Made by a program: the position numbers and the translations under genes. Shown piece after piece: positions 1 to 9,500 of a stretch of DNA of 64,000 bases. Numbering within the stretch: the stretch's first letter is position 1; each line of letters starts with the position of its first letter. The DNA is taken from contig OZ255622.1 in the NCBI GenBank assembly GCA_965276715.1, positions 372,001 to 436,000 on the forward strand, read 5' to 3'. The notes under the pieces are model-generated. The model had not been told where the DNA came from. It searched no databases and was given only the letters and a program-made list of their open reading frames with translations. This DNA comes from CAXTPV01 sp965276715. GTDB taxonomy: Bacteria; Pseudomonadota; Alphaproteobacteria; Acetobacterales; Acetobacteraceae.

Positions 1-22
1 GATCTTTCAGTATAGAAGTCGT

Positions 23-541
23 CTAATCGTGTCTGGACCCGGCGTCAATGCTATACGTTGCCCGGCCGTATCGAGCCGTCTCGAGAGCGTGATGATGACG
101 GCCACGACTCTCGTAGTGTTCGGCCAGCATCTCCAGCAGAAGCATCGTCTGCGCGGCGATCTTCTTTCGGCTGTTGACGTCTCCTGGGAGCAGCCGCCGA
201 CCAATCTCGGAAAACGACAATTCCTCGACGAGGATCATGCGTAGCCGCTTCTCCGCCTGCATGCCCAAACACTCGCGGACAGCGGTGCAGCGCGATGACG
301 CCGCGATGCGAGCTAGCATACGAACGTGCGGATCTGCTGCCTGACCGGACCGCGGGATCGACGGGTCACAAGCTCCCACTACGCCCATCACCCAGTCACG
401 ATGCCAGCGGTCGGCCGCGGCGATATGGGTGTCGTCAATGTCGTTCGACCGTCGCAAGGTTGAGAGAGCGCTGGCAGTTCTTGTCCCGCTCCCACCAGCC
501 GTGTTTGCTCGATCGTGACCGGAAGGCGGTCCATCGGACAA
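23..541 (-). CDS. uncharacterised protein, C-terminal DUF6456-like region
   Basis: 172 aa read from a TTG with a GGAG motif 6 nt upstream; the frame is closed just upstream by TAG (557-559), so no ATG start is available. The N-terminal third is low-complexity and polar. Residues about 99-143 (RLRMILVEELSFSEIGRRL, then MLLLEMLAEHYES) read like the helix-turn-helix-like core of DUF6456 proteins, which carry a similar LxxLAxHY ending. It lies 115 nt downstream of a small HTH-like gene on the same strand, and such pairs recur in Acetobacteraceae (from memory). Role unknown; a DNA-binding or regulatory function is only inference. Codon bias is weaker than in the core genes, so the call is moderate. 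Confidence 0.5.
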   Translation of the reverse strand: MSDGPPSGHDRANTAGGSGTRTASALSTLRRSNDIDDTHIAAADRWHRDWVMGVVGACDPSIPRSGQAADPHVRMLARIAASSRCTAVRECLGMQAEKRLRMILVEELSFSEIGRRLLPGDVNSRKKIAAQTMLLLEMLAEHYESRGRHHHALETARYGRATYSIDAGSRHD

Positions 542-656
542 TGCGGTCTCCGTCGTCTAACAAGGGGGCTGACATCAGGGACTCCACGCTTTCGACACTG
601 GAGCGGGATGTCGTGATGATAACCGTACAACTGCTTGGACGGACCAAAGCCCGGCT

Positions 657-941
657 TCAGAGGAAGACCGGTAATGGATAGGCATCCCCCTGTCCTGACA
701 TCCCCTCGCAGATTGCTCCCCACGTGATCGGATGGCCCGCTGGAAGTGGTGCCGATCCACTGAAACCCCGCTCCCCAGCGACATCCATCTGTCGGGCACC
801 AATAACGTAGGCGCGCTTGGCGAGAACGCTTCGGCTGACGCCGAGTGCTTGCTCGGCGACACGTAGACTTACGCGGCGTTTCGCGAGCAAATCATGCAGG
901 GCCTCATCGAGCTCGAACGACCACTCCACCGGCTTAGGCAT
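657..941 (-). CDS. small HTH-like (AsnC/GcrA-type fold) protein
   Basis: 94 aa, ATG start with a G-rich stretch about 7 nt upstream. Residues 7-50 begin with WSFELDEALHDLL and continue into ALGVSRSVLAKRAYVIGAR, the pattern of short trihelical/HTH proteins in which an initial Trp-acidic helix is followed by a recognition helix ending in RAxxIGAR. The tail contains PLPAGHPITWGAIC (65-78), a motif I associate with small alphaproteobacterial proteins next to DUF6456 genes. No signal peptide or membrane segment. Probably a DNA-binding protein co-transcribed with the downstream 172-aa gene. Function not established. Confidence 0.55.
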   Translation of the reverse strand: MPKPVEWSFELDEALHDLLAKRRVSLRVAEQALGVSRSVLAKRAYVIGARQMDVAGERGFSGSAPLPAGHPITWGAICEGMSGQGDAYPLPVFL

Positions 942-1272
942 GAAATACCCCCCAGAAAGTCATGTGTTTCAGCGGCTTAGAAGGTGGCTGCGGTTCTGGC
1001 GCCGTACAAGCGCCAACACAGTCCTCCGGCCGAGAAAATTCCGTTAGCGGAATATGTTCCTTAGTTTCGTTATTTAAGCCGTATAAAATTTTGAAGTATT
1101 CGTGCAAGCCAAGACTCGGCTTTGTCTTTTGCGAAACATGTCAGGAGAGCCCGCCGACCGTGCGCCAAACTATTACAACCTCAAGTTGCAGCAGGCCATC
1201 AGCGAACGAAATCGTGTCCGTCCCAACCGTGCTTCACGCTATGATTGGTACGCCGCTTGCGTCTGAGTGCCC
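942..1272. other. AT-richer intergenic region upstream of tonB
   Basis: 331 nt between the divergent small HTH gene and tonB. It is clearly more AT-rich than the surroundings, especially 1050-1100, with a TATAAA at 1082-1087. A small perfect hairpin lies at 1038-1053 (ATTCCG, loop TTAG, CGGAAT). I could not find a convincing -35/-10 pair, and I see no clear Fur, Irr or RirA box, although an iron-responsive promoter would be expected for a tonB operon. Short ORFs in this stretch have no recognisable protein character. Confidence 0.5.
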
Positions 1273-2001
1273 ATGAAATATGCGCCGACTACCTATCCTC
1301 ACTGGGAGGCCCCCGAACTTGGCATGGTGCGGGCGACCGCAGCGTCCGTCGTGCTCAGCGTCGCGATCGTCATCGCGATCATATCGTTGGTCCCGGCAAG
1401 GCATCATGCGCCACCCCCTCTCGTCACGCATGCGAGGATGGTGACCCTGCCGCCGCCACCTCCACCACCGCCGGAAATCGTTCAGCCCCCCGAGCCGCTA
1501 CAGCCGCCGCCAATCACTCCACCGCCAGAAGCACCGGCGCCCGCGAAGATTCAGATCCAGAAGCCGCCGCCGAAGCCGGTCAAGCGTGTCGTGCGACATC
1601 CGCCGCAACACCATGTCGTACCCCAGCCACCACCGCCGCAGCCGCAAATCCAGGCACCGAGGGTGACCAATCCTCCACCGCCAACGGCTCCGGCGGAACA
1701 GACGTCCGGAATACCGGGCTATCGGGCGGCTCTGCACGATGAGATCCAGAACAACGTCGAGGTGCCGCCCGCGATCCAGCAATTGGGGCTGTCCGGAACA
1801 ACCTACGTCGCCTTCACGATCACCCCCCAAGGAGCCTTGGCTAATGCTCGTGTCTCCCGATCGAGCGGCAATCCTCTGATCGACCAGGCAGCCCTGGCAG
1901 CTGTAAGACACACGAGCTATCACGCCTTCACCGTGAACATGCCCACACGTCCACTCCCGTTCGATGTCCCGATTGAGATCACCGGCACCGGCGGTGAATG
2001 A
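1273..2001 (+). CDS. tonB: energy transducer TonB
   Basis: 242 aa from ATG 1273 (a GTG at 1267 would add two residues; neither has a strong SD). TonB couples the proton motive force, harvested by ExbB-ExbD, to TonB-dependent outer-membrane receptors. Architecture fits: a short cytoplasmic N-terminus, one transmembrane helix at about residues 22-41, a long Pro-rich periplasmic spacer (about 46-140, runs of PPPPPPP and KPPPKPV), and a C-terminal TonB domain from about 150 with VAFTITPQGALANARVSRSSG and the AALAAVR helix. It sits upstream of exbB and exbD, separated by 232 nt, so the exb genes may also have their own promoter. No receptor gene is adjacent, so the substrate is unknown. Confidence 0.9.
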   Translation: MKYAPTTYPHWEAPELGMVRATAASVVLSVAIVIAIISLVPARHHAPPPLVTHARMVTLPPPPPPPPEIVQPPEPLQPPPITPPPEAPAPAKIQIQKPPPKPVKRVVRHPPQHHVVPQPPPPQPQIQAPRVTNPPPPTAPAEQTSGIPGYRAALHDEIQNNVEVPPAIQQLGLSGTTYVAFTITPQGALANARVSRSSGNPLIDQAALAAVRHTSYHAFTVNMPTRPLPFDVPIEITGTGGE

Positions 2002-2187
2002 GTGAGGAAGCGCAACCCCGTGATGCCTCGAAACTAGGCAGCGCCAGATGCTTATATAGTAGGCTAGTGAAGCTTGCGCTGCAGCAGTGCCGTCTGGAAA
2101 TCGACGATCAGGCGGATTGCTGCTCGCCGACGATCGAACGTTAGTCCAGGTTTTGTGACAACATCGCTCGACAAGATCGGACAACCC

Positions 2188-2210
2188 GGAGAAGCCGTGA
2201 TCCCTTCTCC
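2188..2210. repeat. small inverted repeat upstream of exbB
   Basis: Perfect 7-bp inverted repeat GGAGAAG / CTTCTCC with a 9-nt loop, in the 232-nt gap between tonB and exbB and about 24 nt upstream of the exbB ATG. It could be an operator or leader hairpin, or chance. The rest of the gap shows nothing I can name, and there is no T-tract to support a terminator. Confidence 0.25.
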
Positions 2211-2233
2211 GCTTCCCAACGAAAGATGACGCC

Positions 2234-2902
2234 ATGATCCAATTGTTCCTCCATTATGTCGAACTCAGTGCAGGATTGCTGGCCATCATGCCGATCCTGC
2301 TGATCGTCGTGATCGCCGTCATCATCGAGCGGCTTTGGCTGCTGAAAAAGACCCTAAGCACCGGCCGGAAGATCATGAACCGCATGCGTTCAATCCCCTA
2401 TCAGGATATCGACAGCATTCGAACGCTGGCGGAGACAAACGCCAAAACGCTTCAAGGCCATCTCATGATCACCGCGCTGTCATCGCGCGGCGAGAGTTCC
2501 GACGAGATGGAATACCATCTCGAGGAGGAGATCCTGTACGCCTTGCCACGTGTCACCCGCCTGATGTGGATCCTCGACACGGCCGTGACGATCGCACCAC
2601 TCCTGGGCCTCTTCGGCACCATCATCGGCATGATCCAGGCCTTCAACGTCCTCTCCAACCACGGTGGTCCGAGCGAAGTGACCGGCGGTATCGCCGACGC
2701 TCTGGTGTCGACCGGCGCCGGTCTCCTCATCGCCATCATCGCCGTCTACGCCATGAATTATCTCAACACGCTGGTTGGCCAAGTCACGCACCAGTTGGAG
2801 GTCATAAAAATTACCCTGATCAACCGCACACACGGCGGTGGCGTCTCGCAGAATGCCGGGGGAACGGTGGCCGATCTCCGCACCGCCGCTGCACGCCGCT
2901 GA
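2234..2902 (+). CDS. exbB: TonB-system proton channel subunit ExbB (MotA/TolQ/ExbB family)
   Basis: 222 aa. ExbB forms the pentameric inner-membrane scaffold of the Ton motor. Three membrane segments are visible at about 13-32, 115-138 and 155-177, with the long cytoplasmic loop between the first two as in the family. The signature VTIAPLLGLFGTIIGMIQAF is at 118-137, matching the conserved TxxxLGLxGTVxGM motif that lines the ion path. ATG start with only a weak purine-rich RBS (GAAAGATG). It is followed 15 nt later by exbD, so the two are almost certainly co-transcribed. TolQ is the alternative paralogue, but the tonB neighbour favours ExbB. Confidence 0.9.
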   Translation: MIQLFLHYVELSAGLLAIMPILLIVVIAVIIERLWLLKKTLSTGRKIMNRMRSIPYQDIDSIRTLAETNAKTLQGHLMITALSSRGESSDEMEYHLEEEILYALPRVTRLMWILDTAVTIAPLLGLFGTIIGMIQAFNVLSNHGGPSEVTGGIADALVSTGAGLLIAIIAVYAMNYLNTLVGQVTHQLEVIKITLINRTHGGGVSQNAGGTVADLRTAAARR

Positions 2903-2917
2903 TCGCGAGGAACAGGA

Positions 2918-3322
2918 ATGATGAACCGCAGACGACATCACGAAAGACCGCGTCCGCGCCTCGAAGTCGTCCCGATGATCGACATCATGATGTTTCTTCT
3001 GGTGTTCTTCATCATGCTCGTTCTTCGGATGATCCCCGACGCCGGTGTGAGCTTGTCGTTACCGACCGCGACCACGACCCAACAGCTTCCCGACACTCAA
3101 GTTGTCATCGTCATCGATAAAGTCGGGGACATCCACGTCCAGGACAAGATCTATTCAGCCGATGAATTAACCCAGTATCTTGACCAGCAAAAAGCTACAG
3201 CAAAGCTTAATGTCATCGTTGCGGGCGACAAAGGAACGACCATGCAGCAGCTGATGACTGTGATGGATGTTGTCCGGAAGGACGGAATCACCGATCTTGG
3301 AATTGCAACCAAGCCCGATTAG
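2918..3322 (+). CDS. exbD: TonB-system subunit ExbD (ExbD/TolR family)
   Basis: 134 aa; ATGATG start (2918 or 2921) with GAGG 7 nt before the first ATG. The single N-terminal membrane helix (about 20-42) starts with VVPMIDIMMFLLVFF, in which the Asp of the MID motif is the conserved protonatable residue of ExbD/TolR. The periplasmic part (about 45-134) ends in the family pattern of KATAKLNVIVAGDKGT followed by an MDVVRKDGI helix. It completes a tonB-exbB-exbD set. Codon use is somewhat relaxed and less GC-rich than the ribosomal and nuo genes of the window. Confidence 0.9.
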   Translation: MMNRRRHHERPRPRLEVVPMIDIMMFLLVFFIMLVLRMIPDAGVSLSLPTATTTQQLPDTQVVIVIDKVGDIHVQDKIYSADELTQYLDQQKATAKLNVIVAGDKGTTMQQLMTVMDVVRKDGITDLGIATKPD

Positions 3323-3340
3323 ATCGGCCTTGATCTGGAC

Positions 3341-3379
3341 GGCCGAACCCGCTCAGACAGCAACTTGTGCGGGTCGGCC
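3341..3379. terminator. putative bidirectional hairpin between convergent genes
   Basis: GGCCGAACCCGC and GCGGGTCGGCC form an 11-bp stem with one bulged A around a 16-nt loop, 19 nt after the exbD stop and before the stop of the convergent reverse-strand gene. The position suits a shared terminator, but neither side carries a T-tract, so it may act only as an RNA 3'-end stabiliser. Confidence 0.35.
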
Positions 3380-3441
3380 GAGGCCATCCAGCCGGTTAAA
3401 CTCGTGCCGAGTAAGCGGTCCTTCAGGCTGCGGCGCTCACC

Positions 3442-3891
3442 CTACCGCTTGGCTGATCTCTCTGATGCGATGTCTTTCTCGAAGGTCGTGCACAGCTTGG
3501 CCACCGAAGCCGTCTCTACATTTGCACACACTCGCTCGGTGTCTGGTGTACAAGCAGCGGCCGCAGACTGCAGATCGCTTGCCAGCACGTCTCGCGCGAC
3601 ATCGATCTCGCTCTGCTGACCACCCGCTGCCTGCGGTGCCTCGCCTCCTTCATCGAGACGTCCCGTCAAATCCTTCAGTTGGCCATCGGTGACGTGCATC
3701 TCATCGATCGCTGAAACACAGGACTGCGATGGCGCTGCGTTGGAAGCGGCAAGAACATCAATCGCGCCGTTGATGGTCGTACGATACGGCTCCGCGCGAT
3801 CCAGATCATCGGCCAGCGCTGGCGCAATGAGCACTGCGACGACCAGAGCCACTATGTCCACTGCATGGCGACACACGGGTGCTGACCTCAA
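3442..3891 (-). CDS. small exported protein of unknown function, coupled to recO
   Basis: 149 aa from a TTG start that overlaps the recO stop (TTGA overlap, 4 nt) with GGAAG about 7 nt upstream inside recO, so translational coupling is likely. The N-terminus has a hydrophobic stretch (about 10-26, ending LIAPALADD) that looks like a Sec signal peptide with AxA-type cleavage. The mature part is acidic and helical, with several scattered Cys (about 58, 113, 121, 132) that could form disulfides in the periplasm. I do not recognise the family. Being last in the rpsB-tsf-recO group says nothing specific about its job. Confidence 0.6.
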   Translation of the reverse strand: MRSAPVCRHAVDIVALVVAVLIAPALADDLDRAEPYRTTINGAIDVLAASNAAPSQSCVSAIDEMHVTDGQLKDLTGRLDEGGEAPQAAGGQQSEIDVARDVLASDLQSAAAACTPDTERVCANVETASVAKLCTTFEKDIASERSAKR

Positions 3892-4643
3892 TTCATGCTT
3901 CCGGGAAAACTCTCAAGTCGCGTAACCATGTCGGCAAGCCGATGCCGTGCCGCAGGAATTGGCTGGTGGCGCTGCCCGAAGACGTCCCGCTGCAGAAAAT
4001 GGCCGCTCAACTTCAGACCGTCGATCCAATCTCCTACCGTCGAATGACTGTCCTCATGGGCCTTGATCAGGAATGGCGGCAATCGCAGGAGCTTGTCCCG
4101 CCAAGGCGCCGCAATCGCTGCGGAGACCGCGCAACCGCTCCTCGGCGAGACAAACGTCAGCTCGTCCGTCTGCCCGCTCACAGCGCATCGCGACAGATCG
4201 AGGCCATAGCCCAGCTCGCCGAGCAGGGTCATCTCCCAACGTATCAGCGCTGGTACGCCCGCATCGCCTTTCGTGAGCCTCGCCAGCAAGTCCACCAGAC
4301 CGTCGTATGTCCGAGGATGGGGAGCACGCTCCCACAGGGCGCCCGCGCCGACCGCGCAGGCTGACGATAACACTCCCATGTGCAGCGGTGCATCGAACAA
4401 TTCCGACGACGGCGCCTCGAGCATCTCAGCATTGAACGATCCGAGCTGGTCAGCCACACGGCTTGTCCACGTCACGCACAGGATGTTCCCGATTTCCCAT
4501 ATCGAACGGGATGGCCTGCGCGATCGCGCGCCGCGTGCCAAGCCACGATGCGCGCCGTGCGCATTTGTCAAAAGCGTGACGACAGCGTCGGCCTCCCCGA
4601 AAGGGGCGGACGACAACACGATGCCGACTCCCTCCCACTCCAT
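3888..4643 (-). CDS. recO: DNA repair protein RecO
   Basis: 251 aa. RecO works with RecR to load RecA on SSB-coated DNA in gap repair. The N-terminal OB fold is recognisable: MEWEGVGIVLSSAPFGEADAV at the start, then the THAHG-like segment LTNAHGAHRGLARGARSRR. The rest is the helical RecO C-terminal domain without the zinc-finger cysteines, as is common in alphaproteobacteria. It is 21 nt downstream of tsf on the same strand and overlaps the next gene by 4 nt. Length matches the family (about 240-250 aa). Confidence 0.9.
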   Translation of the reverse strand: MEWEGVGIVLSSAPFGEADAVVTLLTNAHGAHRGLARGARSRRPSRSIWEIGNILCVTWTSRVADQLGSFNAEMLEAPSSELFDAPLHMGVLSSACAVGAGALWERAPHPRTYDGLVDLLARLTKGDAGVPALIRWEMTLLGELGYGLDLSRCAVSGQTDELTFVSPRSGCAVSAAIAAPWRDKLLRLPPFLIKAHEDSHSTVGDWIDGLKLSGHFLQRDVFGQRHQPIPAARHRLADMVTRLESFPGSMN

Positions 4644-4664
4644 CTCGGGACGCGCGACGGCAGG

Positions 4665-5588
4665 TTAGTCGACGGGCGCCACGACCCCGGCTGCGGCCGC
4701 CACCTCGGCTGCGAAATCGGACGTTTCCCGTTCCACACCCTCACCAAGCTGATAACGCGCAAACCCTGCCAGCACCGCGCCGGCCTTCTGCACGACAACC
4801 TTCACCCGGCTTTCTCCGTCATGAACCCAGACCTGCTCGAGGAGTACGACTTCCTCATAGTACTTCCTGATCCGACCTTCGACCATCTTCTCCAGGATGG
4901 CGTCCGATTTGCCCGACGCACGTGCCTGCTCGATCAAAATCGACTTCTCGCGCTCAAGCGCCGACGCATCGACCGCGTCCACATCGAGGGCCTCCGGCCT
5001 GGTCGCCGCGACATGCATTCCGACCTGCCGCCCCAACACCTCGAGCGCTTCGACCTCGCTCGACGACTCTATGCCGACAAGGACACCGATCCGGCCCAGT
5101 CCTGGCCGGAGCGCCTGGTGGACATAGGTCGCAACCACGCCCTCGGTCACACCGATCCTGGCAGCGCGCCGGATCGTCATGTTCTCCCCGATCGTGGCGA
5201 TCAGATGGGTAAGTTCCTCGGCGACCGTGCGGTCACTCGAGGGATAACGCAGCGCCTTCAGGGTCTCGAGATCGTCCCCGCCTGCCAGGACAAGTCGAGC
5301 CACGGTCTCGACGAAATCCTGAAACTGCGCGTTCCGGGCAACGAAATCGGTCTCAGCGTTGATCTCGACCATCGCCGCGGCTCTCGGCTCGGACGCGACA
5401 CCAACCAATCCTTCGGCTGCCGCACGACCTGATTTCTTCGCCGCCGCAGCCAGACCTTTCTTGCGCAGCCAGTCGACTGCCGCTTCCACGTCGCCGGAGG
5501 TTTCGCCCAATGCCTTCTTGCAATCCATCATTCCCGCGCCGGTCTTCTCACGCAGGTCCTTCACCAAGCCAGCCGTGATCTCGGCCAT
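4665..5588 (-). CDS. tsf: translation elongation factor Ts
   Basis: 307 aa from ATG 5588 (an adjacent ATG at 5591 adds one Met), with the SD GGGAGAG just upstream. EF-Ts is the guanine nucleotide exchange factor for EF-Tu. The N-terminal UBA-like domain has the diagnostic LREKTGAGMMDCKKAL, and the core has the TDFVARN motif (ETDFVARNAQFQDFV) that contacts EF-Tu. Full length for the family. It follows rpsB by 24 nt, the nearly universal rpsB-tsf pair. The usual next gene, pyrH, is replaced by recO. Confidence 0.96.
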   Translation of the reverse strand: MAEITAGLVKDLREKTGAGMMDCKKALGETSGDVEAAVDWLRKKGLAAAAKKSGRAAAEGLVGVASEPRAAAMVEINAETDFVARNAQFQDFVETVARLVLAGGDDLETLKALRYPSSDRTVAEELTHLIATIGENMTIRRAARIGVTEGVVATYVHQALRPGLGRIGVLVGIESSSEVEALEVLGRQVGMHVAATRPEALDVDAVDASALEREKSILIEQARASGKSDAILEKMVEGRIRKYYEEVVLLEQVWVHDGESRVKVVVQKAGAVLAGFARYQLGEGVERETSDFAAEVAAAAGVVAPVD

Positions 5589-5612
5589 CATCTCTCTCCC
5601 TTTCCAGCCGGA

Positions 5613-6383
5613 TCAGGCGGCCGTCTCGGACATTTCCGGCAACGCTTCGGGCGGCAGCGTCTCGGACGCACCGATGTCCTGACCCGAACCAGCGAGTTCC
5701 GCGGAGATGCCGTCCAGGACAGCACTCGAGACGAGGTCGCAGTAGAGTGTGATCGCACGGATCGCGTCGTCGTTGCCAGGGATCGGATAGGTCACGCCGG
5801 CCGGATCGGAGTTGCTGTCCAGCACGGCGATGACCGGAATGTTGAGCTTGTTGGCCTCCTCGACAGCCAACTTCTCCTTGTTCGTGTCGATCACGAACAG
5901 GATGTCGGGCAGACCTCCCATCTCCTTGATGCCGCCGAGAGAGCGCTCAAGCTTCTCACGATCACGCGTGATCTCCAGGATCTCCTTTTTCGTCAGGCCC
6001 TGTGTATCGCCCGACAGCATGTCGTCGATCTGCCGCAGACGCTTGATCGACCCCGTGATCGTCTTCCAGTTCGTCAGCATGCCGCCGAGCCATCGATGGT
6101 TGACGTAATACTGTCCGCAGCGGTTGGCCGCCTCGGCCACATGCTCGGCCGCGGCGCGCTTGGTTCCGACGAAGAGCACACGCCCGCCCGCGGCCGTCGT
6201 GTCACGAACCGCCCGAAGCGCCCGGTCGAGCATCGGAACCGTCTGCTGCAGGTCGATGATATGGACCTGATTGCGGACACCGAATAGGAACGGCGACATA
6301 CGCGGGTTCCACCGACGCGTGTGGTGACCGAAATGCACGCCGGCTTCGAGCAGCTGACGCAGAGAAAAATCGGGCATCGCCAT
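5613..6383 (-). CDS. rpsB: 30S ribosomal protein S2
   Basis: 256 aa from ATG 6383 (MAMPDFSLRQLLEAG), chosen because AAAGG lies 9 nt upstream and because S2 proteins begin at this point; the open frame extends 21 codons further without family similarity. Family motifs: GVHFGHHTRRWNPRM, the VLFVGTKRAA strand, NHRWLGGMLTNWKT and the NIPVIAVLDSNSDPAGV region. The C-terminus is a short acidic tail. It heads the rpsB-tsf unit; the 163 nt upstream, before the end of dnaE, should hold the promoter. Confidence 0.97.
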   Translation of the reverse strand: MAMPDFSLRQLLEAGVHFGHHTRRWNPRMSPFLFGVRNQVHIIDLQQTVPMLDRALRAVRDTTAAGGRVLFVGTKRAAAEHVAEAANRCGQYYVNHRWLGGMLTNWKTITGSIKRLRQIDDMLSGDTQGLTKKEILEITRDREKLERSLGGIKEMGGLPDILFVIDTNKEKLAVEEANKLNIPVIAVLDSNSDPAGVTYPIPGNDDAIRAITLYCDLVSSAVLDGISAELAGSGQDIGASETLPPEALPEMSETAA

Positions 6384-6546
6384 GTGGCGTGACCTTTCAT
6401 GGTTCGGTTGGACCTCCGCAGGGCCTGAGTGGCGGTCGAGCCACACCGAAGCTTCACCCCGCGTGCGAATTATCGTCCAACGCGCAGGTTGGCCGACACG
6501 CCCGTATCGCGCATCCGATCCCGCAAGACAAGTCCGACCCTGCTTG

Positions 6547-9500
6547 TCAGACCTCTTCGACCAGTGCCACGCCAGGCAGGCTCTTCAGCGCCTGCGCCAG
6601 ACGCGGCGTGACCGCATAGAGCTCCGCCAGCGCAATCTCGACCCGGCGCGCGCCATCGACATTCGGCATCAGGAACACATGCCCGCGCCCTCGCGATCCG
6701 CGCGCGAGGACCGACCTGATCGGCTCCAGGGCATCCACTCGATCGATCCAGATCCTCAGGACGCCACCGGCCGAGTCTGCCGCGACCTGCTCGAGATCGA
6801 CCACGTCTTGTGCCGTGATCCGCACCGCCTCACCCTCGACGCGAAGATCGGCCGTGACCAACACCGCCCGGCCAGCTGTCAGCAGATCCCGCCGCCGCGA
6901 CAGCACCTCGGAGAACAAGGTGATCTCGAGCAGACCATCGGGATCGGACACCCGGAGCCACGCCATCTTGCCACCCGTCCGTGTCGGTCGCTCCTTGCGA
7001 TCGACGATGCAACCGGCCACCCTGACCCGTGCTCGGCCCGCGCGTGCCTCGCTCTCGACGTCCGCTGTTCCCGTCGTCCCGAGCCGTCGCAGGAGGCTCC
7101 GGTAGACGTCGAGCGGATGCGCCGTCAGATGAAACCCGATCGCGTCCGCCTCAAAGCCAAGGCGCTCGACGTCCGGCCAATCAGGCAGATCCGGCAGTCT
7201 CACGCCCGCGGCCGCGCCCGCAGCTCCGAACAAGCCGATCTGCCCGCTCGCAGCCTCCTCGCTGTTGCTCTGAGCCCGCTTCAGCACCGTCTCGACGCCG
7301 GCAAACAGCCGCGCCCGGTTCGGCTCGAGGCTGTCGAACGCACCTGCCTTGACCAGATTCTCAAGTTGCATCCGGTTGAGCGGCCCAGGATCGACGCGCA
7401 GCGCGAAGTCGTTCACATCTTCGAACGGGCGATCTCCCCGCGACGCGCAAACAATCTCCATCGCAGCCGCACCGACCCGCTTGACTGCCGCAAGCGCGTA
7501 GCGGATCGCCTCCCCCTCCTGATCGATCTCGACCCTGAAGTCGGCGCCCGACCGATTGATGTCCGGCGGCAGCAACCTGATTCCGAGCCGGCCGACCTCC
7601 TGGCGAAGAGCCGCCAGCTTGTCGGTGTTGTTGATCGCGAGCGACATGCATGCCGCAAGGAACGCAGTCGGATGGTTCGCCTTGAGCCAAGCCGTCTGAT
7701 AGGACACCAGGGCATAGGCTGCTGCATGGCTCTTGTTGAAGCCATAGTCGGCGAACTTCGCCATCAGCTCGAACACTTCGACCGCCTTGGCCTGCGCCAC
7801 ACCACGCCCGACGGCGCCCCCGGTGAAGATCTCGCGCTGCTTGTCCATCTCGGCGCGGATTTTCTTGCCCATCGCCCGCCGCAGCAGATCGGCCGCCCCG
7901 AGGCTGTAGCCGGCCATGGTCTGCGCGATCTGCATCACCTGCTCCTGGTAGACCATGATGCCGTAGGTCTCTTCCAGGATGGCGTGGATCTCCGGATGCG
8001 GCGCCATCCACGTCGCACCGTGCTTGCGCGCGCAGTAATCGGGGATATTCGCCATCGGTCCGGGACGATACAGCGCAACCGCGGCCGTCAGATCCTCCAG
8101 CCGATCCGGCTGCATCTGCCGTAGCACGTCGCGCATGCCGGCCCCTTCGAACTGGAACACGCCGCCGGTGTCGCCGCGTCCCAGCATCGCGTAGGTCTTC
8201 GTATCGTCGAACGGGATCCTCGCCAGATCGATCTCCGTTCCGGTCTCGCGCAGGAACCCGATCGCGCGCTCCAGGATCGTCAGCGTCGTCAAGCCAAGAA
8301 AGTCGAACTTCACCAGACCGGCCTGCTCGACGAACTTCATATTGAATTGCGTGACCAGCCCGTCCGTCTTCGGATCGCGGTAGAGCGGGACCAGGTCGAC
8401 CAGCGGCCGGTCGCCGATCACCAAGCCGGCGGCATGCGTGCTCGCGTGACGGTACAGACCTTCGAGCTGCAAGGCGATCTCCAGCAGCCGCCGGACACCC
8501 TCGTCACCCGCACGCATCTGCCGGAGCCGTTCTTCCCCGGCGATCGCCTGCCCCAGCGTCACCGGCCTCGCCGGATTGTTCGGGATCAGCTCGGCCACCT
8601 TGTTGACCAGCCCGAACGGCAACTGCAGCACACGACCCACATCACGGACCGCCGCACGCGCCTGCAGCTTGCCGAAGGTGATGATCTGCGCGACCCGGTC
8701 GGCCCCGTATTCGCGCCTGACATAATCGATCACCTCATCGCGCCGCTCCTGACAGAAATCGATATCGAAATCCGGCATCGAGACGCGGTCCGGGTTCAGG
8801 AAACGCTCGAACAGCAGCCCGAACCGGAGCGGGTCGATGTCGGTGATCGTCAACGCCCAGGCCGCCACCGATCCTGCGCCCGATCCTCGTCCCGGTCCGA
8901 CCGCGATGCCCTGCAGCTTCGCCCACTGGATGAAGTCGGCGACGATCAGGAAATAGCCGGAGAACCCCATCGCCTCGATCACATCGACCTCGTAGGCGAG
9001 CCGCTCGCGATACGGACGCCCGTCGACCGCCATCGACTCGAGCCGCCGTTCGAGCCCCTCGAGCGCCATCGCACGCAGCGTTTGCGCCTCGGTCTCGCCC
9101 GGTCTGACCTTCGGGCAGATCGGCAGCAGGGGCCGTCGGCCCTCCGACATCACCGCGCAACTCCGCGCGATCGCCAACGTGTTGTCACAAGCCTCGGGCA
9201 GATCGCTGAAGGCGGCCCGCATCGCGGCCGCATCCTTGAACCAATGCTCCTGGCTGACCCGAATGCGGGCGATCTCCCCGAGCGTTCGGCCTTGCGCAAT
9301 GCACAGCAGTGCATCGTGCGCCTCGTGCATCTCGGGCTTTGGGAAGAAGCACTCGTTCGTCGCGACCAGCGGCAGGCCGGCATCGTCGGCCAGTGCGATC
9401 AGGCCGCCCTCGACGGCGCTCTCCGCGCTCATCCCATGTCTTTGCAGCTCGACCGCCACGCGACCCGGGAAAGCCTCACCGAGCCGCGCCAACATGCGCG

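Noticed and set aside
962..1276. 104-aa forward ORF in the tonB upstream region
   Set aside because: No SD, no recognisable domain, and the AT-rich composition is that of an intergenic region; the end overlaps the tonB start.
6527..6548. GACAAG/CTTGTC hairpin at the dnaE stop as a terminator
   Set aside because: Only a 6-bp stem overlapping the stop codon, and no T-tract on the reverse strand.
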